From the NCBI RefSeq assembly GCF_030812885.1, contig NZ_JAUSTO010000002.1:124001-188000 (forward strand): a stretch of DNA of 64,000 bases, given 5' to 3'. Below, piece by piece: positions 48,813-56,528 of this stretch. This DNA comes from Moryella indoligenes (GTDB taxonomy: Bacteria > Bacillota > Clostridia > Lachnospirales > Lachnospiraceae). The notes beneath the pieces were generated by a model. That model saw only the letters and a program-made list of their open reading frames with translations. It ran no database searches and had not been told where the DNA came from. A program made the translations under genes and the position numbers. Within the stretch, counting starts at the first letter, position 1. Each line of letters opens with the position of its first letter.

Positions 48813-48980
48813 CTATTTCCGGGCGTTTGCGGGGTTCAGTTCCATGTCTTTGCGAATGAGTTTTTTTATCTTTTTATCCAGTGTGTCCGTTGCGCGTTCA
48901 CTTGCGGACGAACATACAAGGTAAGTAACTTTTCCTATTTTATGCTCCGTTGTGGTAACGGGCGTTTGGTTTTGCGTCAA
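48813..48980 (-). CDS. TnpW-like small protein
   Basis: 55 residues from a TTG start (AAAGGGGG upstream). TTEHKIGKVTYLVCSSASERATDTLDKKIKKLIRKD matches TnpW. It precedes the recombinase gene by 100 bases, the same pairing as in element I. Function unknown. Confidence 0.75.
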   Translation of the reverse strand: MTQNQTPVTTTEHKIGKVTYLVCSSASERATDTLDKKIKKLIRKDMELNPANARK

Positions 48981-49457
48981 AGAAAATCCCCCTTTCTTTC
49001 GCAAACATATAATACAGTCTATGAATAGCAGCAAGTCCACTATTCAATAAAACAAAGGCTTTAATCGGACGGTTATTAGCATAACCTCATGGGAATTTCA
49101 CCCCGGCATGGTTCTCATGCAGCCCTACCCATTGCCTGCGACGCTCTTAACGCTCGGACTGTGGCTGTAAGGAAGTATCATTGTATATTCTGCGTGTCGT
49201 CGCCCGCAAGCCGCTACACTTGCTTTCCGGCGCGGTGTTGGTCGCTCGGCTGTCCGGGCGGGGATAACCTCACCCGGATAGCGTCATGGCGCACCCGCCG
49301 TATGGCTCGGCGCAAAAGGAACGTATCCGATTTGCCCTATGCTGCGCCGCCGTTATCTTGCGCCGCTTTCTTTGTCAAGGTTCAGAATGGCTTTGCTGCC
49401 GCGTCAGCAGCGGAACGGAAAAGGGGGAGAGAGAAAGCGTCCCGCCGCCGCTGCGGT
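48981..49457. other. Intergenic region, no gene seen
   Basis: About 480 bases between tnpW and the HTH_16 gene. Both strands have open frames but none with family resemblance or RBS. The left 100 bases are AT rich and the rest GC rich. Might hold the promoter for tnpW and recombinase. Confidence 0.5.
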
Positions 49458-49718
49458 TTATTCCTCTGCCTTAAAGGTGAGGACAGCCATCATCAGTTTT
49501 GCTTGCAGCCGTTCCCGAATGTCGTGGTCTACGCCGAAATAGACATTCCCGCGCTCGTCGTACAGCTTCCGCATGGAGAGGCGGGCTATGTAGCCGCTGA
49601 AATGCTGCAAGACAATCTTCATAGCGTCCGGGTCGCCCTTTGTCGCTACCACAATGACAGGATAGGGAACAAGGGCATTTTCCGGGTAGCCGGGTTCGTT
49701 ACCATTCGTCCCATTCAT
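49458..49718 (-). CDS. Helix-turn-helix protein, HTH_16 family
   Basis: 86 residues from ATG 49718. PYPVIVVATKGDPDAMKIVLQHFSGYIARLS is the HTH_16 pattern of Tn916-type conjugative transposons. Overlaps the sigma factor gene by 20 bases, so they are co-translated. Probably regulates transfer or excision with the sigma factor. Confidence 0.85.
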   Translation of the reverse strand: MNGTNGNEPGYPENALVPYPVIVVATKGDPDAMKIVLQHFSGYIARLSMRKLYDERGNVYFGVDHDIRERLQAKLMMAVLTFKAEE

Positions 49719-50139
49719 CAGCATTTTCCTCCAGATATTTTCTTAATCTCTCAAAAGAGCTTGTCCGCCTGTACTGTATCGTGCTTCTCGACGTATTGAA
49801 CAGTTCCGCAATCTCGGTATCGTTCATTCCCTCGAAGTAATACAGCAGTATGGCTTTGCGCTTTTCTTCCGGCAAAGTACGGATTGCTTCAAGAAGCAGC
49901 TTTGGCGTGATTTTCTTCCCGGCTTTCTCAAAGACGGTTTCAACAGTTTCCCGTTTGAAATATTCATCAAACGTATGAAGCTGTCGCGCTTCGTCTAAGG
50001 TCATGTCGGAAAAGGTCACTTCCTTTGCCCTGTGTCTGCGAAGCTCTCTATGAGTGTCGCACGCTTCATTGTGAAGTACCGTATTACAAAACTTCTGAAA
50101 AGCACACTGTTTGTAAAACTCCCTGCTGTTAGGTTCCAC
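49699..50139 (-). CDS. Sigma-70-like transcription regulator of the element
   Basis: 146 residues from GTG 50139 (GGAGG 7 bases before). Region 2-like segment (MTLDEARQLHTFDEYF) and region 4 HTH LPEEKRKAILLYYFEGMNDTEIAELFNTSRSTIQYRRTSSFERL. Similar to the Tn916 ORF7 type regulators that activate excision/transfer genes. Upstream lies a GC-rich bidirectional hairpin at 50263-50297. Confidence 0.88.
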   Translation of the reverse strand: MEPNSREFYKQCAFQKFCNTVLHNEACDTHRELRRHRAKEVTFSDMTLDEARQLHTFDEYFKRETVETVFEKAGKKITPKLLLEAIRTLPEEKRKAILLYYFEGMNDTEIAELFNTSRSTIQYRRTSSFERLRKYLEENADEWDEW

Positions 50140-50262
50140 ATTCTCACCTCCTTTCTCGTTGGAAAGTTGGTGGTGCTTCCCCCTTTTCGCGGGGCAATAC
50201 GGCGGTTTTCAAAAACGCCGAAGATTTTTTGAAATTTCTTCAAAAAATTTTTTGAGCAGCAA

Positions 50263-50297
50263 AATGCGCCTGTCCGAAAAGCCCGGACAGGCGCATT
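50263..50297. terminator. Bidirectional terminator hairpin
   Basis: AATGCGCCTGTCCG and CGGACAGGCGCATT arms (14 bp) with A/T-rich flanks. Separates the regulator operon from the 36-residue ORF. Confidence 0.75.
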
Positions 50298-50314
50298 GGT
50301 ATTGTGAGTAGTAT

Positions 50315-50425
50315 TTAGATGATTAGACAGTTCATATATACAAGCGTAATTTCCCCCGGTGGTGGTCGGGCTTTTTTTGATGTGTCAATGACCGTCGGAT
50401 TTTGTCGATATGGTATGTGCTTCAT
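50315..50425 (-). CDS. Small ORF with strong RBS downstream of the methyltransferase gene
   Basis: 36 residues (MKHIPYRQNPTVIDTSKKAR, ending YMNCLII). AAAGGAGG with 8 bases before the ATG is near-perfect. The sequence has no recognised motif; Lys, Pro and Tyr rich. May be a small regulatory peptide of the element. Confidence 0.5.
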   Translation of the reverse strand: MKHIPYRQNPTVIDTSKKARPPPGEITLVYMNCLII

Positions 50426-50594
50426 GGCGGCTACCTCCTTTAGCCGCCGCTTTTAACAGTGATACCGCGTCATTTCTTGAGAAGATAAAAAGAAACGGCG
50501 GCTTTGATTTTTCAAAGCTGCTGCGGAAATCAAAGAACGACAAGCAACAGTTCTGATTTTGCTCCAATATGGTTATTGGGGGCACAAATTAAAT

Positions 50595-50643
50595 CAAAAA
50601 AGAGCCGATAACAGCAGTATTTCAAACTGCATATTATCGGCTC
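50595..50643 (-). terminator. Terminator after the methyltransferase gene
   Basis: GAGCCGATAA and TTATCGGCTC arms followed by TTTTTTG on the - strand, about 30 bases after the stop of the RlmN/Cfr-like gene. Confidence 0.8.
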
Positions 50644-50674
50644 TGCGTCTGTGCGTCTGGCTCTTTTAATTAAA

Positions 50675-51664
50675 TTATTTTTGTTGTTTTTTGGCTTTAT
50701 TATATGTATTAGCTAACTGTCCACAAGCTGCTTTAATCTCTCTACCATGAGAAACTCTCATGGTAACTTCAAGTCCTGTTTGCTCTAATTGATGTTTGAA
50801 CGCAACCATTTCTTGTTTTTGTGGTGCTCTAATTTTTGAATTACTCGTCGGGTTGTATTGCAGCACGTTAATCATAACATTTTTGCCCTTAAACCATTTT
50901 GCAAGTTGCCTTATATCTGAGGAACGGTCATTTATACCTGGTAAAAGCAAATACGCAAATACCACTTTTCGATTATGCCTTTGTGAATAGGACAATGCTT
51001 GCTTAACAACATCTTCAATAGCGTACATGTGCATATGAGGAATGATACAGTTTCTCACAGCCTGTGTTGCTGCATGTAAAGATATTGTCAACTGAATTTT
51101 TAGATGTTCTTCGCGCAATTTTTTTAATTGATTAACTGGACCAACTGTTGATATGGTAATGCCGTCGGTTGGAAAGTTAAGTCCATTTCTATCTCGAAGA
51201 ATATGGATTGCTGCAATCAAGTTGTCGTAATTGAATAAAGGTTCTCCCATTCCCATAAAAACGATACGATTTACTTTTTGACGTATCAATATGACCTGCT
51301 GCACAATTTCAGACGGTGTTAGATTACGAACGAAACCATTGCGTCCGGACTCACAAAAAATACAGCCAACAGAACAACCAACTTGCGTACTTACGCAAAC
51401 AGTCCCACCATCTCGCCGTTTAATAAAAACCGTTTCGATATACCTGTTGTCTTTCAATTCATAAACATACTTTTCAGTATCGCTACTTTTATAGACTTTT
51501 TTTGTTGATATTGATAGATTTTTTTTGTGAAATGGCTGTTTATACAATTTCGCATATAAGGCTCTTGCTTTATCCTCTCCAATTACTTCCGACATTTCTT
51601 TGTAAGTAAATCCGTATGGGTCATTCAATATTTCCGTAGGTGTACTTTTAGGTAAGTGTTTCAT
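50675..51664 (-). CDS. Radical SAM 23S rRNA methyltransferase, RlmN/Cfr family (mobile, resistance candidate)
   Basis: 329 residues. CSVGCIFC gives Cys97, Cys101, Cys104 for the 4Fe-4S cluster; SAM-binding FMGMGEP (135-142); Cys314 in IKAACGQL is the second catalytic Cys of RlmN and Cfr. These enzymes methylate A2503 of 23S rRNA (C2 by RlmN, C8 by Cfr; Cfr causes phenicol, lincosamide, oxazolidinone, pleuromutilin, streptogramin A resistance). Shorter than Cfr (349) with a distinct N-terminus. Carried on a mobile element behind a leader-attenuator region and a KTR gene, suggesting an inducible resistance role rather than housekeeping RlmN. Which carbon it modifies cannot be told from sequence. 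Confidence 0.88.
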   Translation of the reverse strand: MKHLPKSTPTEILNDPYGFTYKEMSEVIGEDKARALYAKLYKQPFHKKNLSISTKKVYKSSDTEKYVYELKDNRYIETVFIKRRDGGTVCVSTQVGCSVGCIFCESGRNGFVRNLTPSEIVQQVILIRQKVNRIVFMGMGEPLFNYDNLIAAIHILRDRNGLNFPTDGITISTVGPVNQLKKLREEHLKIQLTISLHAATQAVRNCIIPHMHMYAIEDVVKQALSYSQRHNRKVVFAYLLLPGINDRSSDIRQLAKWFKGKNVMINVLQYNPTSNSKIRAPQKQEMVAFKHQLEQTGLEVTMRVSHGREIKAACGQLANTYNKAKKQQK

Positions 51665-51686
51665 TTAATATCCTTCCTTTTCAAAA

Positions 51687-51866
51687 TTAAAAAGTTTGTT
51701 TTTCAGAGTTTTTGATTATGATTTCTAATTTTTCAACATCAACGATATGTGTTAATTTACATTTAGGGCAGAAAAGAGGAAAATTTCTTAATACCGTATT
51801 ATAAAATACTTGAACCCTCGTCTTTCCGTTACAAATTGGACATTTTATCCAATATTTTTCAAGCAT
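51687..51866 (-). CDS. Cysteine-rich KTR-domain protein
   Basis: 59 residues from ATG 51866 (AAAGGAG 7-8 bases before; the upstream start at 51902 overlaps a terminator). KYWIKCPICNGKTRVQVF then FPLFCPKCKLTHIV: two CPxC pairs forming a zinc ribbon and the K-T-R motif. Small KTR proteins are frequently found next to ribosome-targeting resistance genes in Firmicutes elements. Function unknown. Confidence 0.88.
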   Translation of the reverse strand: MLEKYWIKCPICNGKTRVQVFYNTVLRNFPLFCPKCKLTHIVDVEKLEIIIKNSEKQTF

Positions 51867-51894
51867 AATATTTCTCCTTTTGCGCAAAAAAATA

Positions 51895-51925
51895 CAGGTC
51901 AATTCTCAACATGAGCATTGACCTG
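51895..51925 (-). terminator. Attenuator 2 (terminator before KTR gene)
   Basis: CAGGTCAAT and ATTGACCTG with central TCTCAACATGAGC, followed by seven T on the - strand. Directly upstream of the KTR RBS. Confidence 0.8.
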
Positions 51926-51944
51926 CATTTATACATATAACACT

Positions 51945-52001
51945 ACAACAAAATTAAGGCATAGTTTTTATACTATGTCTATACATCGTTAGTTTTGTTG
52001 T
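51945..52001 (-). promoter_or_regulatory. Mid-leader structured RNA
   Basis: ACAACAAAA / TTTTGTTGT outer arms around an inner CATAGTTTTTATACTATG hairpin. Lies between the two attenuators; may be an alternative pairing partner. Confidence 0.55.
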
Positions 52002-52026
52002 ATAGCATACGCAAAATAAGCATGAC

Positions 52027-52050
52027 AAAAAAGCCCATATTGAAAATGGG
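52027..52050 (-). terminator. Attenuator 1 after the leader peptide
   Basis: CCCATTTTCAATATGGG followed by CTTTTTT on the - strand. The preceding AAGCATTGAAA can pair with the hairpin strand TTTTCAAT, allowing antitermination when a ribosome stalls on the leader peptide. Confidence 0.75.
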
Positions 52051-52074
52051 AAAAATCTTTTTTAATTTCAATGC

Positions 52075-52107
52075 TTATCGAATACGCATGCTATGTAACA
52101 TAAACAT
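52075..52107 (-). CDS. Leader peptide of the attenuator
   Basis: MFMLHSMRIR (10 residues) or MLHSMRIR from the second ATG at 52101, which has better spacing from the GGGGGG of the RBS. It ends 25 bases before attenuator 1. The M-R-I-R end recalls leader peptides of tetracycline and other ribosome-targeting resistance genes; antibiotic-stalled ribosomes would favour readthrough. Confidence 0.65.
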   Translation of the reverse strand: MFMLHSMRIR

Positions 52108-52248
52108 TTCCCCCCTTTTAATAATACTATACAAAAAAAGCGGCTAGTTGTCAACATATACATATGAATTATTTTAGTCAACTGATAGAACAGTGTAGAC
52201 ATATCCAAGAGGAAAGGTGAACAGTAAAATGTAATAGGATGAATAATT

Positions 52249-52602
52249 ATGGCAAAAAGACCAGTACCGAAATACGACTTCAAGGCTTTTGGGGCAGCGA
52301 TAAAGGCGGCGCGGACAGGGCGCAAGGAGAGCCGCAAGAAAGTAAGCGACGAAATGTTTATCTCGCCGCGTTACCTTGCGAACATTGAGAACAAGGGGCA
52401 GCACCCAAGTTTACAGATTTTCTTTGAGCTTATGCTCCGCTACAATATATCCGTAGACCAGTTCCTTTTGGAAACGCCGCCGGAGAAGAACACGCAGCGG
52501 CGGCAGCTCGACGCGCTTCTTGACGGTATGAGCGATACAGGCATACGGATTGTGACCGCAACGGCAAAAGAGATTTCCGAAGTCGAAAAAGAGGGCGAAT
52601 AG
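52249..52602 (+). CDS. XRE-family regulator of element II
   Basis: 117 residues: AFGAAIKAARTGRKESRKKVSDEMFISPRYLANIENKGQHPSLQ is a Cro/CI HTH of the type that controls Tn916-like mobilization regions; the C-terminal half (LLDGMSDTGIRIVTATAKEI) is helical. Divergent from the leader-attenuator unit, so may control both. Start after a weak AGGAT. Confidence 0.88.
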   Translation: MAKRPVPKYDFKAFGAAIKAARTGRKESRKKVSDEMFISPRYLANIENKGQHPSLQIFFELMLRYNISVDQFLLETPPEKNTQRRQLDALLDGMSDTGIRIVTATAKEISEVEKEGE

Positions 52603-52743
52603 GAATGTCCGGCTTAAAACTGAACAGGATTTAGAAAGCGTTGCAATCTTTTTTGAATTGCAGCGTTTTTCTTTTGCGGAAGTTTGGCAAAATAGCTTTT
52701 TCTCCGTAGTAAGGGATAAGGGCATAAGGGATAAAAACATTCG

Positions 52744-52843
52744 TAGCAAGCATAGGAAGCGGGTACCCACTTCCGTATTTTCGCCCTCCCGCGCTGCGGC
52801 GCGTCGGTTGAAAATGGCTTGTTGGGAAGTGTCCCAAACCCTC
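52744..52843 (+). other. oriT-like 100-bp sequence, copy 1
   Basis: Begins with a 34-base block containing the near-palindrome GAAGCGGGTACCCACTTC, then a variable GC-rich hairpin, then a block ending CCCAAACCCTC. An inverted copy with identical first block and 26 of 27 matching second block lies at 60029-60128. It stands 26 bases before mobC, the usual oriT place. Confidence 0.7.
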
Positions 52844-52869
52844 GGAACGGAAAGGAAAGGAGCGAAGCA

Positions 52870-53199
52870 ATGGACGGACGGAAAAGGACGGTGCAAATCA
52901 AATTCAGAGTGACGGAAGCGGAACGGGATTTAATACTGGAAAAAATGAAGCTCGTACCCACCCGGAACATGGCGGCGTATCTGCGGAAGATTGCCATTGA
53001 CGGGTATATCATTCAGATAGACCACGCCGATATAAAGGCAATGACCGCAGAGATACAGAAAATCGGTGTCAACGTCAACCAGATAGCCCGCCGCGTGAAC
53101 GCGGCGGGGAACGCATACCAAGAGGACATAGAGGAAATAAAGGGGGTGCTTGCGGAGATATGGCGGTTACAAAGATTAAGCCTGTTAAAAGCACCCTAA
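52870..53199 (+). CDS. mobC: MobC relaxosome accessory protein
   Basis: 109 residues from ATG 52870. RKRTVQIKFRVTEAERDLILEKMKLV is an RHH-type DNA-binding region; the C-terminus (IGVNVNQIARRVNAAGNAYQEDIEEI) is the MobC/bacterial mobilization signature (N-x-N-Q-I-A). Opens oriT for the relaxase, which overlaps it by 40 bases. RBS GGAAAGGAGCGAAGCA. Confidence 0.92.
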   Translation: MDGRKRTVQIKFRVTEAERDLILEKMKLVPTRNMAAYLRKIAIDGYIIQIDHADIKAMTAEIQKIGVNVNQIARRVNAAGNAYQEDIEEIKGVLAEIWRLQRLSLLKAP

Positions 53200-54506
53200 G
53201 CAAAGCCCTTGACTATATCGAAAACCCGGACAAGACGGACGGGAAAATGCTCATATCCTCTTTCGGCTGCTCCTATGAAACGGCAGACATTGAGTTCGGC
53301 TATACCCTCTCGCAAGCACTGGATAAGGGCAGCAATTTAGCCTTTCACTTGATACAGTCCTTTGCGCCGGGGGAAGTGGACTATGAGAAAGCCCACGAAA
53401 TCGGGAAGCAGCTTGCCGACGCGGTGACAAAGGGGCAGCATGAATATGTTGTGACGACGCACATTGACAAGGGGCATATCCATAACCACGTCATTTTTTG
53501 CGCGGTGAATTTTGTAGACCATCACAAATACAATTCCAACAAAAGGAGCTATTACGGCATACGGAACATGAGCGACAAGCTGTGCCGGGAAAATGGCTTG
53601 TCCGTCGTCGTCCCCGGCAAGGGCAGCAAGGGAAAGAGCTATGCGGAGTACCAGGCAGAAAAGACGGGTACAAGTTGGAAAGGCAAGCTAAAGATTGCCG
53701 TTGACGCGCTTATCCCCCAAGTTTCCAGTTTTGAGGAATTGCTAACGCGGTTACAGGCGGCGGGCTATGAGATAAAGCCGGGGAAATATGTTTCATGCCG
53801 CGCCCCCGGACAGGAACGCTTCACCCGCCTAAAAACCCTCGGCGCAGACTATACAGAGGAAGCCATAAGGGAACGGATAGCGGGCAGACGGGCAAAGGCG
53901 GCGAAAGCCCCCAGAGAGCAGCGCGACGTTTCGCTGCTTATCGACATTGAGAACAGTATCAAGGCGGCGCAGAGTAAGGGCTATGAACAGTGGGCGAAAA
54001 TCCACAATCTGAAACAGGCAGCTAAAACCATGAATTTCTTGACGGAACACAAGATTGAACAGTACGCGGATTTAGTCAGCCGGATTGAGGAAATGTCAGC
54101 GGAAAGCGGACAGGCGGCAGACGCATTGAAGAACGCGGAAAAGCGGCTTGCGGACATGGCGGTGCTTATCAAGAATGTTTCCACCTACCAAAAGACAAAG
54201 CCCGTCTATGACGCATACCGCAAGGCAAGGAACAGGGAGAAGTACCGCGCCGGACAGGAACAGGCGATTATCCTACATGAAGCCGCCGCAAGGTCGTTGA
54301 AAGCGGCGGGCATTGCAAAGCTCCCGAACCTTGCCGCGCTGCAATCGGAGTATGAAGCCCTCCAAGCGCAGAAAGAAGCCCTTTACGCCGACTATGGGAA
54401 GCTGAAAAAGAAAGTCCGGGAATATGATATTATCAAGCAGAACATTGACAGCATTTTACAGGCAGACAGGCAGCCGGAACGTGAAAAGGGAACAGAGCGC
54501 GGATAA
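53160..54506 (+). CDS. Relaxase, MOBP type
   Basis: 448 residues. VVTTHIDKGHIHNHVIFCAVNF carries the three-His metal motif (HxDxxHxHNH), and Tyr18 or another early Tyr is the candidate nucleophile (KALDYIENPDKT). The C-terminal half is coiled coil (residues 250-440). It nicks oriT, copies of which lie on both sides, and pilots the DNA in conjugal transfer. It matches the truncated relaxase at 2-1141 in layout. Confidence 0.93.
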   Translation: MAVTKIKPVKSTLSKALDYIENPDKTDGKMLISSFGCSYETADIEFGYTLSQALDKGSNLAFHLIQSFAPGEVDYEKAHEIGKQLADAVTKGQHEYVVTTHIDKGHIHNHVIFCAVNFVDHHKYNSNKRSYYGIRNMSDKLCRENGLSVVVPGKGSKGKSYAEYQAEKTGTSWKGKLKIAVDALIPQVSSFEELLTRLQAAGYEIKPGKYVSCRAPGQERFTRLKTLGADYTEEAIRERIAGRRAKAAKAPREQRDVSLLIDIENSIKAAQSKGYEQWAKIHNLKQAAKTMNFLTEHKIEQYADLVSRIEEMSAESGQAADALKNAEKRLADMAVLIKNVSTYQKTKPVYDAYRKARNREKYRAGQEQAIILHEAAARSLKAAGIAKLPNLAALQSEYEALQAQKEALYADYGKLKKKVREYDIIKQNIDSILQADRQPEREKGTERG

Positions 54507-54571
54507 GGATAGCAAAATCCCCGCCGCTGTGCTATGATAAGGCTATCAAATACAGACAGGAGCGTTGAAGC

Positions 54572-54823
54572 ATGGAAAACCAGAAAATGCCGGAATATGA
54601 AACCATACGCGCCGCCGTTGCCGGGGAAAAATGGGCGGTGGAGAAAGTCGTGGAGTGCTACAAGGACGAAATCGACAGGCTATCGACGGTAGCGGTCAGA
54701 CAGCCGGACGGAAGCACGAAACAGGAAATCAACGAAGATATGCGCCAGTCTATCACAAAGAAGCTGATAGAAGCCCTCCCGCAGTTCCCACTTGAAGAAA
54801 TGGAAAAGGGAAATGTCAGATAG
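54572..54823 (+). CDS. HTH_16-like small regulator
   Basis: 83 residues. PEYETIRAAVAGEKWAVEKVVECYKDEIDRLS matches HTH_16, as does the protein at 49458. Gene follows the relaxase after 65 bases, with a TGCTATGAT-type -10 ahead. Possibly controls transfer genes. Confidence 0.75.
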   Translation: MENQKMPEYETIRAAVAGEKWAVEKVVECYKDEIDRLSTVAVRQPDGSTKQEINEDMRQSITKKLIEALPQFPLEEMEKGNVR

Positions 54824-54834
54824 GCAAAAAAAGA

Positions 54835-54879
54835 ACAGGACGCGGAAGCCGGTATATGACTTCCGCGCCCTGTCTTTTT
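54835..54879. terminator. Bidirectional terminator
   Basis: ACAGGACGCGGAAG and CTTCCGCGCCCTGT arms with A/T flanks, separating the + mob operon from the - strand transfer genes. Confidence 0.85.
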
Positions 54880-54900
54880 ATGGGTGCTGTTTTCGTGAAT

Positions 54901-55012
54901 GTTACGCAGTAGAACGCCATTTTCGGGGATAAAGGTATAAAGTATCGCCTATCCGATTTTCACGCCCGGAAAGCCCTGTAAATCAAGGGATTTTCCGCGC
55001 CTACTGCGTAAC
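54901..55012. repeat. 12-bp inverted repeat spanning 112 bases at the VLP gene end
   Basis: GTTACGCAGTAG at 54901 and CTACTGCGTAAC at 55001 (which includes the VLP stop codon). Between them is a GGAAA...TTTCC hairpin. Function unknown. Confidence 0.6.
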
Positions 55013-55366
55013 AGGGGTGCGTCTTTTCCTCATGCGCTCGGCGGCTTGTCTGCGGGTGATACGCTTCCGGCAGACGGGGCAGTATTTGACACTGTTAGAG
55101 GTTGACGCAAAGAACGCGCCGCACTCGGTACATTTCTTCTTATCCCCTGTCTGGTAAAGCTCCGCATAGAGCAGCCTGTCGGCGGGAAGCACCGCAACCC
55201 GGAACCACTTGCAGAGAAGCGAATAGGAAATGAGCTGCGGACATACGCATTCGTCTCCGTCGTCCAGTAAGATACAGTTCCCGTTATCATAGTTGCAGCA
55301 CGTCCGGCGCACAAGGGCGTTGACTTTCCGGCTCTGGGGCGGCGTCAGCCGCTTAACCCCGTTCAT
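55001..55366 (-). CDS. Cysteine-rich VLP-domain protein
   Basis: 121 residues. Two cysteine clusters: RRTCCNYDNGNCILLDDGDECVCPQ and KCTECGAFFASTSNSVKYCPVCRKRITRRQAAER. The V-L-P phrase (VAVLPADRLL) names the family, common in Clostridial conjugative transposons. Zinc ribbon plus basic tail suggests DNA binding. Overlaps TTRAP by 4 bases. Confidence 0.9.
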   Translation of the reverse strand: MNGVKRLTPPQSRKVNALVRRTCCNYDNGNCILLDDGDECVCPQLISYSLLCKWFRVAVLPADRLLYAELYQTGDKKKCTECGAFFASTSNSVKYCPVCRKRITRRQAAERMRKRRTPVTQ

Positions 55367-55575
55367 ACTTCATCAGCGGCGTAAATGGGAAGCTCTGCAA
55401 ATTCCGCTTCGGTCAAAGCGTCCACTTTGGAAAGGGTGCGCTTTGCAAGCTCCCGCATATCCGCGTCCATGTAGGGCAGCGCGGCGTTGACATTCTCAAT
55501 CAAAGCCCGCTTGCCGCCCTCGTTGTAAATGCTCAAAAGGTTTGTTTCTTCAACAGTCAGTCTAATCATGCTCAT
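55363..55575 (-). CDS. Transposon-transfer assisting protein (TTRAP)
   Basis: 70 residues, MSMIRLTVEETNLLSIYNEGG then MRELAKRTLSKVDALTEAEF. Small helical protein of the TTRAP family that always accompanies VLP and the DUF-type gene in these elements. Overlaps both neighbours. Function unproven. Confidence 0.9.
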   Translation of the reverse strand: MSMIRLTVEETNLLSIYNEGGKRALIENVNAALPYMDADMRELAKRTLSKVDALTEAEFAELPIYAADEV

Positions 55576-56525
55576 ACCTCCATATCGTGATTTTTTGTTT
55601 TTGCCGCCGCCTTTTTCGGGGCGGTCTTTGCCTTGTCTGCTTTAAGCTGCGCCCGGATAGAGGGGCGGGGCTTCCTTATCTCCCTGTCCCGGTTCTCCCC
55701 CTTGTCAATCAGCGCATACGTCCCATGTCTGCCCTCGATTTTGGAAAAGGAAAGAGTCTTATAGGGCAGCATGGAGAAAAGGCGGTCAGTGTCCTTTGTG
55801 GCTGCAAGCCGCATGAACGCCGGGGAAAGCTCTGCCATGAAATGGGTCTTGTTCGGGCTATTCGGCTCATAGTGCCGCTTCATTTCCCGCACAATGCGCC
55901 GCGCTTCCGTTTCAATCAGCCCGTCCCGCAAGGCTGTGATATGCGCCTTGAAGTCCCCCGGTGGAAGCTGCTCCCGGCTGCGCCGTTCTTCCTGTAAGAG
56001 TGATTGCAGCGCGTCCGGGTCGTCGGGTAGGGCTTCAAAGCGTTCAAACTTCCCAAGCTGCGGGTCTGGGTTGCCGTTGAAGAACCGTCCGGCGGGTATC
56101 TCCCTTTCCCCTCGCTCATAAATCAGCTTCACCGTATCGGCGGGCAGTTCCTTTTCCTTGACGCGCTCATAATGTTTAGCGTAGTCCAGTTCGTACAGAT
56201 TGCCCTTAATTTTCCCGCGCTCCTTTCCCGTCAGCTCGATTGCATAGGCAAGGACGCGGTCGCTTGTCTGCTCCATGTAGAAACGCCATGTGTTGTGGGG
56301 CGCGGTGTCTTTGAGGAAAACGTCGCGCTCCCGGAAACAGTGCGTCCCGGACGGGCGGCAGAACCACAAAAGGGTCTTGTCCTCCCTGTTGGGGCTTGCC
56401 GCCGCCTTTGCGATAATCTCTTTGTCAATGTCTAAGTCGCTCTGGTAAAAGCCTGTGTTCTGCTTCATAATCGCTTCAAGGGAAGCGAACAAATCCACGT
56501 TTTCAAATTTACTCTGTTCCGGCAT
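55572..56525 (-). CDS. Conserved conjugative-element protein with PSIRAQL tail
   Basis: 317 residues. Central domain rich in Arg/Glu; DKTLLWFCRPSGTHCFRERDVFLKD and LSPAFMRLAATKDTDRLFSMLPYKTLSFSKIEGRHG are unfamiliar beyond the family in similar elements. The C-terminus reads KPRPSIRAQLKADK, the same tail as the large neighbour (KKPSIRAQLRADK). Likely a regulatory or antirestriction-type partner. Overlaps TTRAP by 4 bases. Confidence 0.7.
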   Translation of the reverse strand: MPEQSKFENVDLFASLEAIMKQNTGFYQSDLDIDKEIIAKAAASPNREDKTLLWFCRPSGTHCFRERDVFLKDTAPHNTWRFYMEQTSDRVLAYAIELTGKERGKIKGNLYELDYAKHYERVKEKELPADTVKLIYERGEREIPAGRFFNGNPDPQLGKFERFEALPDDPDALQSLLQEERRSREQLPPGDFKAHITALRDGLIETEARRIVREMKRHYEPNSPNKTHFMAELSPAFMRLAATKDTDRLFSMLPYKTLSFSKIEGRHGTYALIDKGENRDREIRKPRPSIRAQLKADKAKTAPKKAAAKTKNHDMEV

Positions 56526-56528
56526 GGG

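Noticed and set aside
49089..49799. Open frame of 236 codons in the gap after tnpW
   Set aside because: It overlaps real - strand HTH_16 and sigma factor genes and has shadow-like Arg/Cys content.
50385..50585. 66-codon - strand frame overlapping the 36-residue ORF
   Set aside because: No RBS, and the alternative frame has a near-perfect one.
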